NCBI GenBank assembly: GCA_037013495.1
Contig: CM072812.1
Location: 40,328,501 to 40,392,500 of the forward strand
DNA length: 64,000 bases
From: Hippophae tibetana
Lineage: Eukaryota > Streptophyta > Magnoliopsida > Rosales > Elaeagnaceae
Direction: 5' to 3'
Below the pieces are notes generated by a model. It worked only from the letters and a program-made list of their open reading frames with translations, was not told the origin of the DNA and did no database searches. A program made the translations under genes and the position numbers. Positions 47,666-59,292 of the stretch are shown here, in pieces. The first letter of the stretch is position 1; the number at the start of each line of letters is the position of its first letter.

Positions 47666-48700
47666 ACTTTCACCTTGTATAATCACAACAAAAGGAGATG
47701 CATTGCCTAATAATAAATCTTGAAGAATAAAACAAGATCAGGTATTATGACTTACCTTCTCACAAACTTGACACATAAGTCTCTCACTATAAGGTTTCTT
47801 GAATCTATTCTTAGAAGATCCCCCATTGGAATTATATCTAGACTACTGACTAGACTCCATAAATTGTTCGAATTTCACTGTTGAACATGCTATTTTAAAT
47901 CATCAAACTTGTTTGAAAAAGCTTGCAACCTCCATCAAAACCAACTTTAAGATTTCTAAACTTAGTAACATTAGCAAGAAATAATGAATCTTGATGAGAA
48001 CTGGATTGTTTTATGTAAATATTGCTCATAACCTTTGAGCAAAATATGTAATTTATTGATAGAAAGTCTAGTTTCTTTCATGTTTATGGTAGAAACAAAA
48101 TAGAATTAATGAGGTCGAAATCATATTCATTCACTCGCTCACCAATGGATGAAAACTAGCAAAAAATGGTTTTTTCCTTCATCATATAAGAAGAAATAGA
48201 TTGTCTATCTTTCTTCAAAGTATGCAATTGATCATGCAAGTCCATGATCTTAAATTATATACTTAATAAGTAAGATTCATCTCATGCCACCCATTGCTCT
48301 CGTGCACTCATTCTACTACCTAAATAACCAAGCATGGAATGGATACAAACCCATATATCAATCCCTTTACCATCAAAATAATCCTACTCCAATTCAAAAA
48401 TGTATGACTTAAAGACATTGAACCAGCAAGTCAATCTTCTAAGCCATATGTTGTAACACACGTAAGTAATTGAGTTGTCCAAATCATGTAATTACTATCA
48501 TCCAACTTCATTGAAAGTGAAACACTCGTAAGATGTAATGGTGACAAATTTTTTGCCAAAGAATCAATCTCATTGTCACTAGTAACAAAACCATGCAATG
48601 GGTTTCTTGTAGATTGATTCACATATTCCTAGCATAAATAATTGAAAATATTGAATAGATTGTGAACCATTCACAATGCCCTTGAAAGTGGCCCCAGTAG
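47666..48700 (-). pseudogene. Copia B gag
   Basis: Open frame 48,431-48,622 holds the gag N-terminal signature LTSVSLSMKLDDSNYMIWTT, then QLLTCVTTYGLE. Lower coordinates continue with a MDLHDQLHTLKKDRQSISSY segment near 48,230 and a zinc-knuckle-region remnant before the insertion. The frame is broken by stops and at least one frameshift. Confidence 0.82.
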
Positions 48701-48756
48701 CATCAATACCCTTATTATGTGAGTTAGTAAAATTAACAGGAAACAAAATTAATTTA

Positions 48757-48768
48757 GCTCTGATATCA
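48757..48768 (-). promoter_or_regulatory. Primer-binding site of copia B
   Basis: On the minus strand TGATATCAGAGC, one or two changes from the copia consensus TGGTATCAGAGC. It lies directly inside the 5' LTR. Confidence 0.8.
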
Positions 48769-48770
48769 TA

Positions 48771-48944
48771 TAACAACTCTCAAGAAGAAAACAAGAAGAA
48801 TATTTTTTTTGTTATTATTATTAAATGAAAGTTAGTTTTACACTTAGACTTGATAGTACTATTTATAACATAATACATGTATTAATAATAGTAAATTAAC
48901 TCCATAACACCTATTGTACTCACACATATACTACACACTTAACA
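48771..48944 (-). repeat. 5' LTR of copia B
   Basis: On the minus strand starts TGTTAAGTGTGTAG at 48,944 and ends near the primer site. Homologous to 42,246-42,408 with visible divergence. Confidence 0.8.
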
Positions 48945-50930
48945 AGTTGACTATCAAGTTAAGTAGTTTTTTTGCTAATGAATTAAGGAATCATATCATC
49001 TCCTAATTTAGTATCTCATTACATGTACTACCAATGAAGTGGTGCCACATCAATATTTAAAAATAATTAAAACCATTCACTTTTCACCTTTCCAATACTT
49101 TTGAAAATTTCATAGCTAGGAAAAATTGTACACATGTTAATTGTTCTTTCGATCCAAATAGGTAATCGGGACCTATATAAGAGGGCGTAGCTCTAACCCA
49201 TAGAATGTTTTTACGAGTTTTATTTCAACTCGACTAAGCATGCCTCATAATGGGAATTAAGCAAGTAGTATAGCAAAAGTATAAAACAACATAATTAATT
49301 CCACACACAACTAAAATATAGCTGCGATAAACATAATAGTGATGGTGTACCTTATAGGCTCTTATCTAGGCTAGCAGCATGCACAAACATAGCAAACATC
49401 ACACAAAAAGAAAATTAGTCATACATACTAAAAAACTATAAAGATTTCAAATCACTTCAAAACCTCATACATGGAAACATATTCTATAAATAATAATTAT
49501 ACTCTCACAGCATGCAATCATACATAACAAAGCATACCACAAGAAAGAATCTAACACTTGATACACAACTAGGATAAGGAGATAAATTCATGCAGATAAA
49601 AAGAAGAAGCAATATAAACTAATATGAAAGCATGTAAATTAATTTAACAGAGCAAAAGTAATAAACATAAAGCTATAAACATGCTACACATAAAGGAAAT
49701 AAAGCATGCGAAAACATATAACAAATAAGCTATCTAATTAGTGTCTAAATCTAGTATGTTGGTACATACATGATAGAAACTCATATTATACTAACACACA
49801 ATCTAATTATGTATAACAATAGAAATAATGATGTAACCTACGTAGAACCATTGCTTATATGATAACATCCTCTTATTTTTTATGGAAACCATTAGGCAGC
49901 AAAACAACCCATTAAGCAATAAAAACATATACAACATTGATAGAAATAAAATCACATTACATCTATCAATTATGACCTCTATCATAACAATTTATTACTA
50001 CTATTTCTTGATGCCTTCATAATAACTTGGTTTAACACACAAATTTGGCTTTTCTTTAAAGCCAAAACCACTAGTACCTATAGATCAATAATGTGAAGTG
50101 AACATGCAAATGTGAGGACCTATCTCAATCACGAACAACCAATAACCATTGTGGGAACCAATTTCTAACATGAATCACAAAAATTATAGGTTTGACACAT
50201 GATCAACCATGTACCACATGCAAGTAATGATTTGGGAAAAACAACCAATCAACACATGGCTTACAACAACATAGGCTCCTCACAAATGAAAAGTTGCATC
50301 CTATCAACTACCAGTCAACACACAGCTCACAGCCACATAAGCTCTTCATATAACACTCACTCACAAAAAATGTCTTGAGTACTCACCAATCAAGTGCTCA
50401 ATATTTCTCATATAGTCATGAATCACTAATATTGAACAATACTCAAGATAGTAGTGATCTAGAAATATAAAATGCAATGACAATTTGACAAAGCTCCACT
50501 ACAATTTTTATGGATAAGAAACAAGAAGAAAGGAATGTATTTATAGAACTTTTCACCCAAGCACAATGGCCAACCTTACCGAGGCCTCACGAAGGGTCTG
50601 GTGAGGGGTCTGATGAAAACCAATCCTATGGTGTATGTAAACATGCTCGCACACAAAGTGCACCTAACTATGTGTTTGTGCATGATTGATCGTCAATAAC
50701 TAACCTTACATAGAGAAAGGCATATACACTAAGTAAAATAAACATACTCCTTATTTTACATACGAAAAGCCAACACATACACAAAGAACTACACGACTTA
50801 CAACTTTGATGTTATTATCTCTCATCTACAATAGCATACATGTCAACACATAATTAATGGTATATGAAGCAAAATAAAAATATAGGACATGGAACTTTGG
50901 TTCAATAAGTAATTCCCTGATGGTTAGTGG
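48945..50930. other. Unassigned stretch, A/C-rich on the plus strand
   Basis: No gene recognised. A TATA-like CCTATATAAGAGG near 49,172 precedes a GC-richer patch, which would suit an LTR, but I could not find its partner. At 50,230-50,350 two loosely similar ~60-70-bp segments (CCAATCAACACATGGCTTAC and CCAGTCAACACACAGCTCAC, each followed by an ACATARGCTC word) suggest a short internal duplication. Confidence 0.4.
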
Positions 50931-50934
50931 TGTA

Positions 50935-51115
50935 CAAAATATCTATTCATCATATCAATCTGCATAATTCGTTCGCATTTGAATAATTGTAGATGGTTTT
51001 TATTCGATGGTCAAATTAGATTGGATGGAAAATTTTAAAATCCACGAGATTTAGATAAGATAATATATTAGCATTTTTAAATACCTGTAAATTTGATTCA
51101 ATTCGCATATATTAA
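50935..51115. repeat. Fragment related to the 40.9-kb CGGATC-type repeat
   Basis: GGTGTACAAAATATCTATTC at 50,948 and the following words (ATCTGCAT, TTCGCATTTG, GATTGGATGG) parallel the left part of the 40,928 repeat. Only one end is recognisable. Confidence 0.4.
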
Positions 51116-52439
51116 AATATAATATTTTTATATTTGTTTAAAAATTTATGTCTTTTTTAATAATTTTATTACACTCAATCAAAATATACTCTTCACTACA
51201 CACAAAAATAAAATGTGTCCATTACTTCCAAAAATTTTAACCTCTTGAATGAAATTATTCAATGCATCATTTTCCCTTTCATTTTCTATTTATTTGTTGA
51301 CAAAGTTATTAGTTATTTCATGTAGATTTGTAGTTCGTATAATTTTTATTAAAAAAACTTATGTAGCTATGAAATATATCATTTAATGAATTGTACCCAA
51401 TGGTCCTAACCAATCTACATACCATGGATCTAATTAATGACCTTAAATTCATAAATCATGCAGAATAGATCAGTTATGGATTGATTAAAACTGTGTAAGT
51501 ATATCCCTACTAATGGCTTGCTTCGCTACTAGGAGAATTTTCTGTTGAAAACTATGTTGACTCTCTAACGATTAATGGATTTAATAGGTTCAATAGTTCC
51601 CATGGTTTCTACGAGACAATGAGCGAGATTAAAGACATGAAGTAGATGGAAAATTGCCGAAACACACTTTTTTACATAATTTACTTCACAATGTCATTTT
51701 GCAGTATTGTGTTTGTAAATTTACCCCTTGTTGAACTTCAGGGCTCAGATTACATCTCAACCTCCCAACTTCAATTGCCAAACTTGCCTATCAATCAATA
51801 TCTTCTTTACAAAGAGTCTGACGGCAATGAGACGATAATGAAGAAAAATTCCAATCGCCACCAATGAATTCAAACTCAAACATTTCTCTCTTCTAAACTC
51901 TATCGTGTTTTTGGAAATCTAAGAAGAGGCTGACCAGATGGAGGAAAGATCAAAAACTAGCGATGATCTTTTGGACTTTTGGTTGCCATAATGGTTTGGA
52001 AAATTTTGTTTCTCGTATGTCCATATCTCATCTTCAGTAAGCAGAAACTCCTACTTAAGCCAGCCTTTTATAAGTTTCGTGCCTAAATAGCTTATATGCT
52101 TTCATCTATTTTTTTATTCATGAAAAATAATAGTATTTGTTCCTTATAATAATGAAGATTTACGTTTGATGTCAAATAAAACAAAAAGAAAAGCCAATGT
52201 CTTATCTTTAATCATTTATGTTAAATGTCCTAATATTTAAGTTTAAATAGTGATATATTAAAGTGTGTTATTACTCTGTGACCCAAATACATAAAATGTA
52301 TATGTAGAATGTAAATGATGTTTGACATTTTGTTTTTGTTTTCTGTCATCAACAACTTTGCTCAAATAGCTAAGGAATAAGAATATAATAATGAATTGAA
52401 TGAAATATAATGTCTTATTCATCAAGTTAATAATCTATT
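51116..52439. other. Unassigned stretch with a copia LTR-edge fragment
   Basis: Near 51,586 TTCAATAGTTCCCATGGTTT followed by CTACGAGACAATGAG matches the LTR edge also seen at 4552 and 54,945, so a third copy of that LTR edge is present. The open frame at 51,646-51,867 (73 residues; hydrophobic N-terminal half, no motif) is not recognised. Confidence 0.4.
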
Positions 52440-53040
52440 ACATTCATATCTATCTTTGTATGTAATATATTATATCATTATAGTTCGAGCAATCCACTAA
52501 ATGTAACATGTTATATTAATGTGTATATTTATATGTAACATGTTGCATCTACTTATACCTTTGTATGTAACATGCTACATACATCTTTTACGCGGTTGTT
52601 GGAGCACACGTGACATGTTACATCCACCTATATGTTCATATGTAAAATATTATATTTATCTCAATTTTTGTATGTAACATATTATATTAACCTCTATTTT
52701 TTATTGTAATATGTTACATATATCGTATTTCCAACATATTACATTCATATGTATCTTTTTATGTAACATGTTATATCCTTTATACCCACGGGATGTAATA
52801 TGTTATATCTATATGTATCTTTGTATGTAACATGTTACATCTAATAAAGTTTCTATGACCCAATCATTATAACCTATTACATTCATTGTAGCTACGGTGA
52901 CACAAATGTTATAACTTATTATATATACATGTATTTTGTATGTAATATGTTATATCCATCATAGTTCACATGACCCATATGATGTAATATGTTATATCTA
53001 CATATATCTTTGTATATAACTTATTACATACATTATAGCT
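52440..53040. repeat. Palindrome-rich degenerate tandem repeat (ATGTAACATGTTACAT)
   Basis: The self-complementary word ATGTAACATGTTACAT and variants (ATGTAATATGTTATAT, ATGTAACATATTATAT) recur more than ten times at roughly 40-80-bp spacing. They are often preceded by ATCTTTGT and followed by a spacer with ATAGTT...TGACCCA (near 52,855, 52,970 and 53,030). Each unit can form a small hairpin. No coding frame. Confidence 0.85.
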
Positions 53041-53056
53041 CTGATGGGTCACTAGT

Positions 53057-53131
53057 GGTAGCTATTGAAACTCCAATGAGGTCATCGGTGGTAGCTATTG
53101 AAACTCCAATGAGGTCATCGGTGGTAGCTAT
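53057..53131. repeat. 33-bp minisatellite
   Basis: Two complete identical 33-bp units (starting GGTAGCTATTGAAACTCC) and the first nine bases of a third, directly after the palindromic array. Confidence 0.93.
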
Positions 53132-53139
53132 AGGAGATG

Positions 53140-53479
53140 TGGTGGTATCACCTTGATATCATTTTATTGAAGTTAGGAAGGAGGTTTTTTTTAGTCTTTC
53201 TATTATATAATTTGGTATAAAACTGTGAATTTTGGGATAAGTTATAGCTAGTTAGAAAAAAATTGATCAATTTATCAACATTTAAGCTATTTAAGCCAAT
53301 AACTCTGGGTATGTTTTGACATATTTCAAGTACTTTAGATGTTAAAAGATGCAAATGAAAAAGAACCGAGTAAATCCACAAAATTAAGGACATAATTTCC
53401 ATACAATGGAAGACAGAAATACAAGCCAAGAACCAAAAACCGATTAAAGGAATCGAAGGTAAGAGTCAAAATATGTAGT
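53140..53479. other. Unassigned stretch with a short open frame
   Basis: A minus-strand open frame at 53,148-53,429 (93 residues) has no recognised motif. The 5' boundary of the LTR-like block that ends near 54,705 may lie in this stretch. Confidence 0.35.
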
Positions 53480-54705
53480 GAAAAAAAACTTACTTACTTA
53501 TGAGTCATACATCAAAAACGGGTTAAAATGTGAAAGGGAGACATCAGCCTAAGCATGCCACATCTCACCCTTTTGGATTTGCATTAAAACACCAAATTTT
53601 TAGCACATCCTTGTACCAATTGTTTCATATTTGCAAGATTAGAATTATAATTGTTTTAGACCTCTACAACCGTAATTTTAATTACATTGTAATTATTTTA
53701 CTATAAATATGTAACTTGGGTTAACAACAAAATAGACATAGATTGTAGGCACAAAAGTTTAAAGAACATACGCTTGGGTCTACAAAGAATCTGAAAGCGA
53801 GAGACAAGATAGGAATCAAATAAGCAATTGAGGAGTTAGAAATCATCCATAGACATTAGTCTTAGTTTCTTCTTCTTATTTCCTATGATTTTAATTATGA
53901 TTCTTACATAATACATGCCTAGCTAATTTATATATATGATTGTGGGAAATTTTCAAGTCCTAGACTATGATTTGATTAATACAATGTCATAATGAATTTT
54001 TAGATTCAATCCTTAATTTTTGATATGTTTGACTCCATGTTTAAATTTCATAACTAAGCATGTATGAATTAGAGTTATCAACTAGTTTATTGCATGTATA
54101 TGTTTAATTATAGTATAAGATATTAGCATGTAATCACTAATATTCTTATTAAAAATGCTACATTATTTCCGTGCGTGAAAAGTAGGGTTGAAAACCTTCG
54201 CTAAAGGTTATTAATGATTATAATATTGCCTTGTTTAGTCACCTCCTTTCTAGAACTTAATGCAATGAATGGATTAAATCAAGTAAGTGTATATCTAGGT
54301 TGTTCAGGATATGGATTGGTTAATAGATTATATCATGAATTAATAAATAGTAAGAAAATGTGGAAAATCTTAAGTGTAATCGAGTTCTAAAGCTAAAGGT
54401 AAGAATCAAGTGAAAATTCTAATATTGACCCATGACATAATTGGTTAAATTATAGGTTAATGGTGAAAATAGTCCAATAATCACATGTTTTTCATATTTC
54501 GTGTGCTTATTATTTTATTTATTGTTTTAAGTTTTATTTTTATTTAAAAATATTTTTCAAAACCCAATTTGCTAATTAACTAACAAGATAATGAATAGTA
54601 GTAGTCATTGTTACAATCCTCACAGGTTTAACAACCTTTGTTCTTAATTTACTTATCAATTGTACAATTTGATTACGTATACTTGCTTGTTTCCAAGTGT
54701 ATCGA
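53480..54705 (+). mobile_element. Third copy of the solo-LTR family (approximate limits)
   Basis: The 3' terminal block near 54,612-54,690 (CCTCACAGG..., TTACTTATCAATTGTACAAT, ACGTATACTTGC) lines up in order with those of 8715-10,214 and 45,778-47,660. Upstream are a CTATAAATATG box near 53,700 and a slightly GC-richer patch near 53,540-53,590 (GCATGCCACATCTCACCC), again in the family order. The 5' boundary and a target duplication were not found. It abuts an antisense copia LTR fragment at about 54,706. Confidence 0.55.
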
Positions 54706-55080
54706 GTTTCTTATTTGTCCAAGGTTTCAAGGTCTTCCCAAAACCTTCCAAATTCAACATCCTCCCTTAAACTTTTACTTCAACCCATCTTATTTTCCCA
54801 AGTTTTCAAGGTCCCTCAAGTTCAACTTCTGAAGCTGGTCTACACCACTATAAGGTATAGAGAATTTCATTTCAAGTCCAACCAAGCCCATATTTCACAA
54901 ATTGATCCAAGACAACAACCATAGGCTCTGATATCATTTGATTATCCCATTAACTCCCATGAGTTTCCATAAGACAATGAACTCAAAACCCAAAAGGTAA
55001 ACCAATTGGTTGGGACTAACTTATGCACTTATAAACTTGTGTTCTTAAATTCATGATCTAATTTTTTTTCATTTGAATTA
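54706..55080 (-). mobile_element. Antisense copia LTR/leader fragment
   Basis: Contains GGCTCTGATATCATTTGATT near 54,923, the antisense primer-binding site, followed by an LTR edge CCCATGAGTTTCCATAAGAC. The segment 54,715-54,920 parallels 4800-5045 (TCAAGGTCYCYTCAA, TTCAACATCCTC, TTCAAGTC). Short plus-strand frames here are chance. Confidence 0.6.
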
Positions 55081-55280
55081 TATTGATTTTTTATATTATT
55101 TGACATCAAATTCTAAGAAATATTAGTCGCATAAATTCTGTATACATAATGATCATAGTAATTAAAGGTCAAAGTTTATTTCCCTAACTTTAGGTGTCAA
55201 GAAATGGCATAGTTTCAACTTTTAAGAATGGCTACTTGTGAATAATTTTTGAAACATAAATCCCCAAAGTGCAAATTTTT

Positions 55281-55805
55281 AAAGAGAAATAGGAACTATC
55301 AGACAAACATGGTTGACAAAATCGCTTAGGATGTCTCTAATATTAACTTGTGTGTAGTCGTCTCTAAAATGAACCCGATATGATCAAATTCGAAGAAGTG
55401 GTAGATTTATACTGGTGCAACCAGACATGTTTTCTCAAACAATGAGTCGTTCACCATTTTTGAACTAGTCAAAAATGGTGAAAACTATTCATAGGAAAAT
55501 TTACTACATCTATTATTGAAGAGCAAGGAAGAGTGATTCTAAAGATGAGATCTGTGAAGGATTTAACATTGAACGATGTGTTGTATGTGTCTTATAGTTC
55601 AATTCATTGCTAAATTATGCAATCAAGTATGTAAACTCCATATTATCTTAATAGATATGCACAATGAGGAATGGTACTGAGTGAGACCTTCGAAGTTGTT
55701 TCCTTCATGGAGAGAGTTCATGACCTACCTTAAGCAAGAGTATAGGGAAGTGTCTTTAAAGGACTTACTTCTAAGATTTAAGGTGGAATAAGACAACAAT
55801 TTTTT
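55281..55805 (+). pseudogene. Copia element D fragment: protease followed by gag piece
   Basis: 55,395-55,590 gives the protease start WWIDTGATRHVFSNN (with an upstream frame shift), then GRVILKMRSVKDLTLNDVLY, typical of copia protease and the following linker. The catalytic DTGA triad is visible. At 55,690-55,795 another frame reads LFPSWREFMTYLKQEYREVS followed by LKDLLLRFKVE, a copia gag segment. gag normally precedes protease, so the order here is rearranged. Not functional. Confidence 0.78.
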
Positions 55806-57290
55806 TTCTTTCTAAAATAGGGTATATCTTGTCATGACCCAAGACTAATGTAGTAGATCCTGGTATTTATGCTTTAGAAAATGCCTTCCTTAGGAAAAGA
55901 AAAACAACAAATCTATTTAAAATATGAATTTTTAATTAAATAGCATTTTTTATGATTCAAAATTGTAAATATTGTATGGTGTATATGTAACATGAGCATC
56001 CAACATTATGAAATAAATTAAGTCTCATATTACTTATAAATACTACACTATTATCTTTCTTAATAAATTTGATATACTCTTTTTTATAAACTAATCTCCT
56101 TTCAAAGTGTAAGTCATTTGATCTAATATTTTATATTTTTAATCTATTTTTATTATATTCAAAGGAATATAAATCTTATAATTCTTATAAATATTAAATT
56201 AATATATTTCTTAATCAATATAAAACACTTATTTTATAAATTAATAAAAAAAATGATGAGTGTCACCAAAAATACTAATTAAAAAAGAATAAGTTGTAAT
56301 ATTCTTGTACTTTTATCACTTTCATCGAGTGTATACACTTGTTTATGTGTTTGTTAAAAAATCAATAGTCACTTATTTTTGAACCTTTATTAAAAAAATA
56401 TTCCTTAGTCATCTATTTATTACTTATGTTAAAAATATACTATTGATCTTTAAAATTTGATTAAATTCATATATAAAATTTTAAATTTTAAAATTTATAT
56501 TTTGATCCTTAAATTTTTAAAATTTTACACATAGATCATAAATTTTTATTTCATAAATATATATTTTAGTAATCAAGTTAAGATTTTGTGTGAAATTTAT
56601 TTTTTTAACTTTTCATTGATAAATTGAAGCTTTAATACTATATAAATTTTATATAGTATATAAACAACATAAGTTATTAATCTTAAAAAATTAACTTTAA
56701 AGAAGAAAAAAATATCATAATATTTATAAATATTAAATTAATATATAAATCGTTTTATAAACTAATAAAAACTAGAATAGTGATCGGTATTACCGCATAT
56801 ACTATTTAAAAAATAGTAAGTTGTAATATTGTTGTACTTTTAGTAATTTCAATCCTTTCATTGAGTGTAAGAAATTGTGTAAGTGTTTATTAAAAAACAA
56901 TCAATAATCAACTATTTTTTAGCCTTTCTCCCGAAAAAAAAAATATTGATTAGTGATCTACTAATTATTTAGCTTAAAATGTATAGTTATTCTCTAAAAT
57001 TTAATTAAATTCGCACAAAAATTTAAATTTTTTAAAATTTATGATTTAGTTTTAAAAATTTTAAAACTTTTAACATATATTTTAAATTTTTTATATATAA
57101 ATATCTTTTATTAATCAAATTAGAAGGTATATTTAAAATTTTATAAATTTGAGATTAAATTATAGAATTAAAAAATTAAGAATATTACAAGAAGTTTTAA
57201 AAATTTAGAGATCAAATGTACATTTTATAACTTTGAAATCTTATAAGTAAATTTAATTAAAATTTAAGTACGGATGAATCAATTTAACAA
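55806..57290. repeat. AT-rich region with a ~0.5-kb direct duplication
   Basis: Segment about 56,190-56,620 recurs as about 56,720-57,130 in the same orientation. Matching words in order: TATTAAATTAATATAT, then AAATAGTAAGTTGTAATATT / AAGAATAAGTTGTAATATTC, TTGTACTTTTA, TCATYGAGTGTA, GTTTRTTAAAAAA, and TTTAATTAAATTC / TTTGATTAAATTC. Divergence is high. No gene recognised. Confidence 0.6.
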
Positions 57291-58383
57291 GGGGGTTTTT
57301 GTCTATAAGAGCCAACTTTTGGACAATAGTTTAAAAATGAGCACAAGTTGATTTTTTTTTAAAAATAGGCAAAATTTTACCTTAAACTTGAAATCAAAAT
57401 TTTTAATCAATTTTATTTAAAAAATATATATATTAGCTCTATTTTACAAAAAATAATTATTATAAACATAAAAAAATATTAACATCTTATAAATTTATAA
57501 TTAATTTTAAATACATAAATATTTTTTATCATATTATATATTAAAAAATTTATTTTACAATAAAATAAATATAAATTTATACATATATTGAAAATCATAT
57601 GCTAAATATTTTGATAATTCATAAATAATATAATATATTATTATTATTATTAATTATAATTATATTTAATAAATAATTATAATATTTAATTATAATTATG
57701 ATATAAAAAATAATATTCATAAAAATAATTGAATTATTAAAAAAAATTGTGAAACCTCTCTATCTAACTTTTTACAATATACAATTAAACATAACACATT
57801 ATATCGTAAAATTTGTGTAAAAATATTATCTAATATAATATTATTATAATTATTAGCCCAGTTTTTATAATTTATTTTATAATAATAATAATTATTAATT
57901 TTGTAATTATTTTATAATTTATTATTATTATTTTAAGTTAATTTATAATAAAATTTTGATAAGTTATTTGTTATAACAAATTATATATTTATTATTAAAT
58001 ATATTTTTGTATTTTATAAATATAAATTATTTTTATTATTTTTTATTCACTCAAAAATGTATTTATTAAAAATTTATAATTTTTGTATTCGACATTTTAA
58101 AGTTACAAGGGTAATTAAAATACTTTTTTACCTTGTTTTTAAAATAAGAAGAGAAAAAAAACTGGTTGGGAATTGAAGGAGGATAGAGAAAAAAACGAAA
58201 AAAAATGAGATATAATTGAAATAAGAAAGAGAAAAAAATGGGCTGGGATTGAAGGAGGAGAGAGAGAAAAAATGACTTGTTATTTGATTAAGAGGTTAAA
58301 AAGAAATTTTTTTTTAAACTAAATTAACAAAGAGTCTTTTTTTTAACTTTTGAACAAAATATCTCCATTATAGACAAAATCCC
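57291..58383. mobile_element. Mutator-like (MULE/MITE) element with 9-bp target duplication
   Basis: A perfect 9-bp direct repeat ATTTAACAA flanks it (57,282-57,290 and 58,384-58,392). Terminal inverted repeats are GGGGGTTTTTGTCTATAA (left) and, in reverse complement of the right end, GGGATTTTGTCTATAATGG. Length 1,093 bp. The interior is very AT-rich and has no transposase. A ~40-bp segment is repeated near 58,160 and 58,240 (TTGAAGGAGGAKAGAGA). 9-bp duplications are characteristic of Mutator-type transposition, so this is probably a non-autonomous relative. Confidence 0.8.
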
Positions 58384-59108
58384 ATTTAACAAACTATTTA
58401 TGTGAAGCATTCAAGTGGAAGAGCAAAGCAGTATAACTGGAGGGAGATGCTAAATGCTTATAGATGAAATTATTTAAAAGCAGTTGGTCCTGTAATGGTA
58501 GAATATGCAACTCTGCTTCAAGAAATGCAAATGCAATTAGAAAAGTTATGTTTGGTCTCAGGTTCTGCGTGATGTAAATAGTTTAGCTCAGAACTTACGT
58601 AGTTAGATGGGCTTCTCTTAATCAGTTTGACTGTAGAATTGACGCATCTCATTTACCATCTAAAAAATAAGAAATATGAAATAAAAATATAAGCAAAATT
58701 TAATTCTCACAGAAAACAAAATAAATAAATAAATAATAACTACCATACATATGGTCTCGATTTTTAATCGTGATCGTAATTCTATGACCATAGTTATAAG
58801 AACCGAAGCCTAAGTGAGAGAGATCATAGGTAATGACCTATGGTCTCGGTTATTAAAAAATCGAGATCATAAAGTATACATAAATTAAAATATATATACA
58901 ATTATATATTAATTACATTATTAAAAATCAATATAAATTACAATAAATTTATTAAAAATAATATTAAAATTTATATTATATTAAAATTAAAAGTATAATT
59001 ACATTATTGAGTTTATTATACATTAAAAATTAATAAATAGTGTACAATAGAAATAACTTCAGCATAGTATTTATTTTTATCTATTTTGAGACTCAAAACA
59101 CAGTTCAC

Positions 59109-59292
59109 CTACTGCCTGGTGCGTCTAGTACCTACTGCGCTGGTGGGTTGGAGCCTACTGCACTAGTGCCCTGGAGCTAACTGCACTGGTGGGTTGTGCC
59201 TGCTACGCTGGTGCCTGGTGTTTGCTGCTCTGGTGTGTTGGTGTCTGCTGTGCTTGTGCGCTGGTGCCTTGTGCGCTGATGTGCCTAGTGTC
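59109..59292. repeat. GC-rich degenerate minisatellite (GCTGGTG words)
   Basis: About a dozen imperfect copies of a ~14-17-bp phrase built around CTGCGCTGGTG / GCCTGGTGTCTG inside the CACTA-like element. Complementary words (CACCAGCGCACCA and CACCAAGCCAAGCATCA) occur at 60,445-60,535, so the two tracts could pair. Confidence 0.75.

Larger units (their letters stand above)
42246..48944 (-). mobile_element. Copia element B, near complete in layout, minus strand
   Basis: 5' LTR at 48,771-48,944, primer site at 48,757-48,768, gag, protease, integrase, RT and RNase H in normal copia order, purine tract, and 3' LTR at 42,246-42,408. A 1,883-bp foreign insertion (45,778-47,660) accounts for the excess length; the element itself is about 4.8 kb. 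The short LTRs (~165-175 bp) begin TGTTAA on the minus strand. All coding parts are interrupted. Flanking duplication not clear. Confidence 0.88.

Noticed and set aside
51646..51867. 73-residue open frame beginning with a hydrophobic segment, considered as a small secreted peptide
   Set aside because: No signal-peptide cleavage context or known family, and adjacent to an LTR-edge fragment.
52440..53131. CRISPR-like array
   Set aside because: The repeats are diverged palindromes with variable, related spacers in a plant genome. Not a CRISPR.
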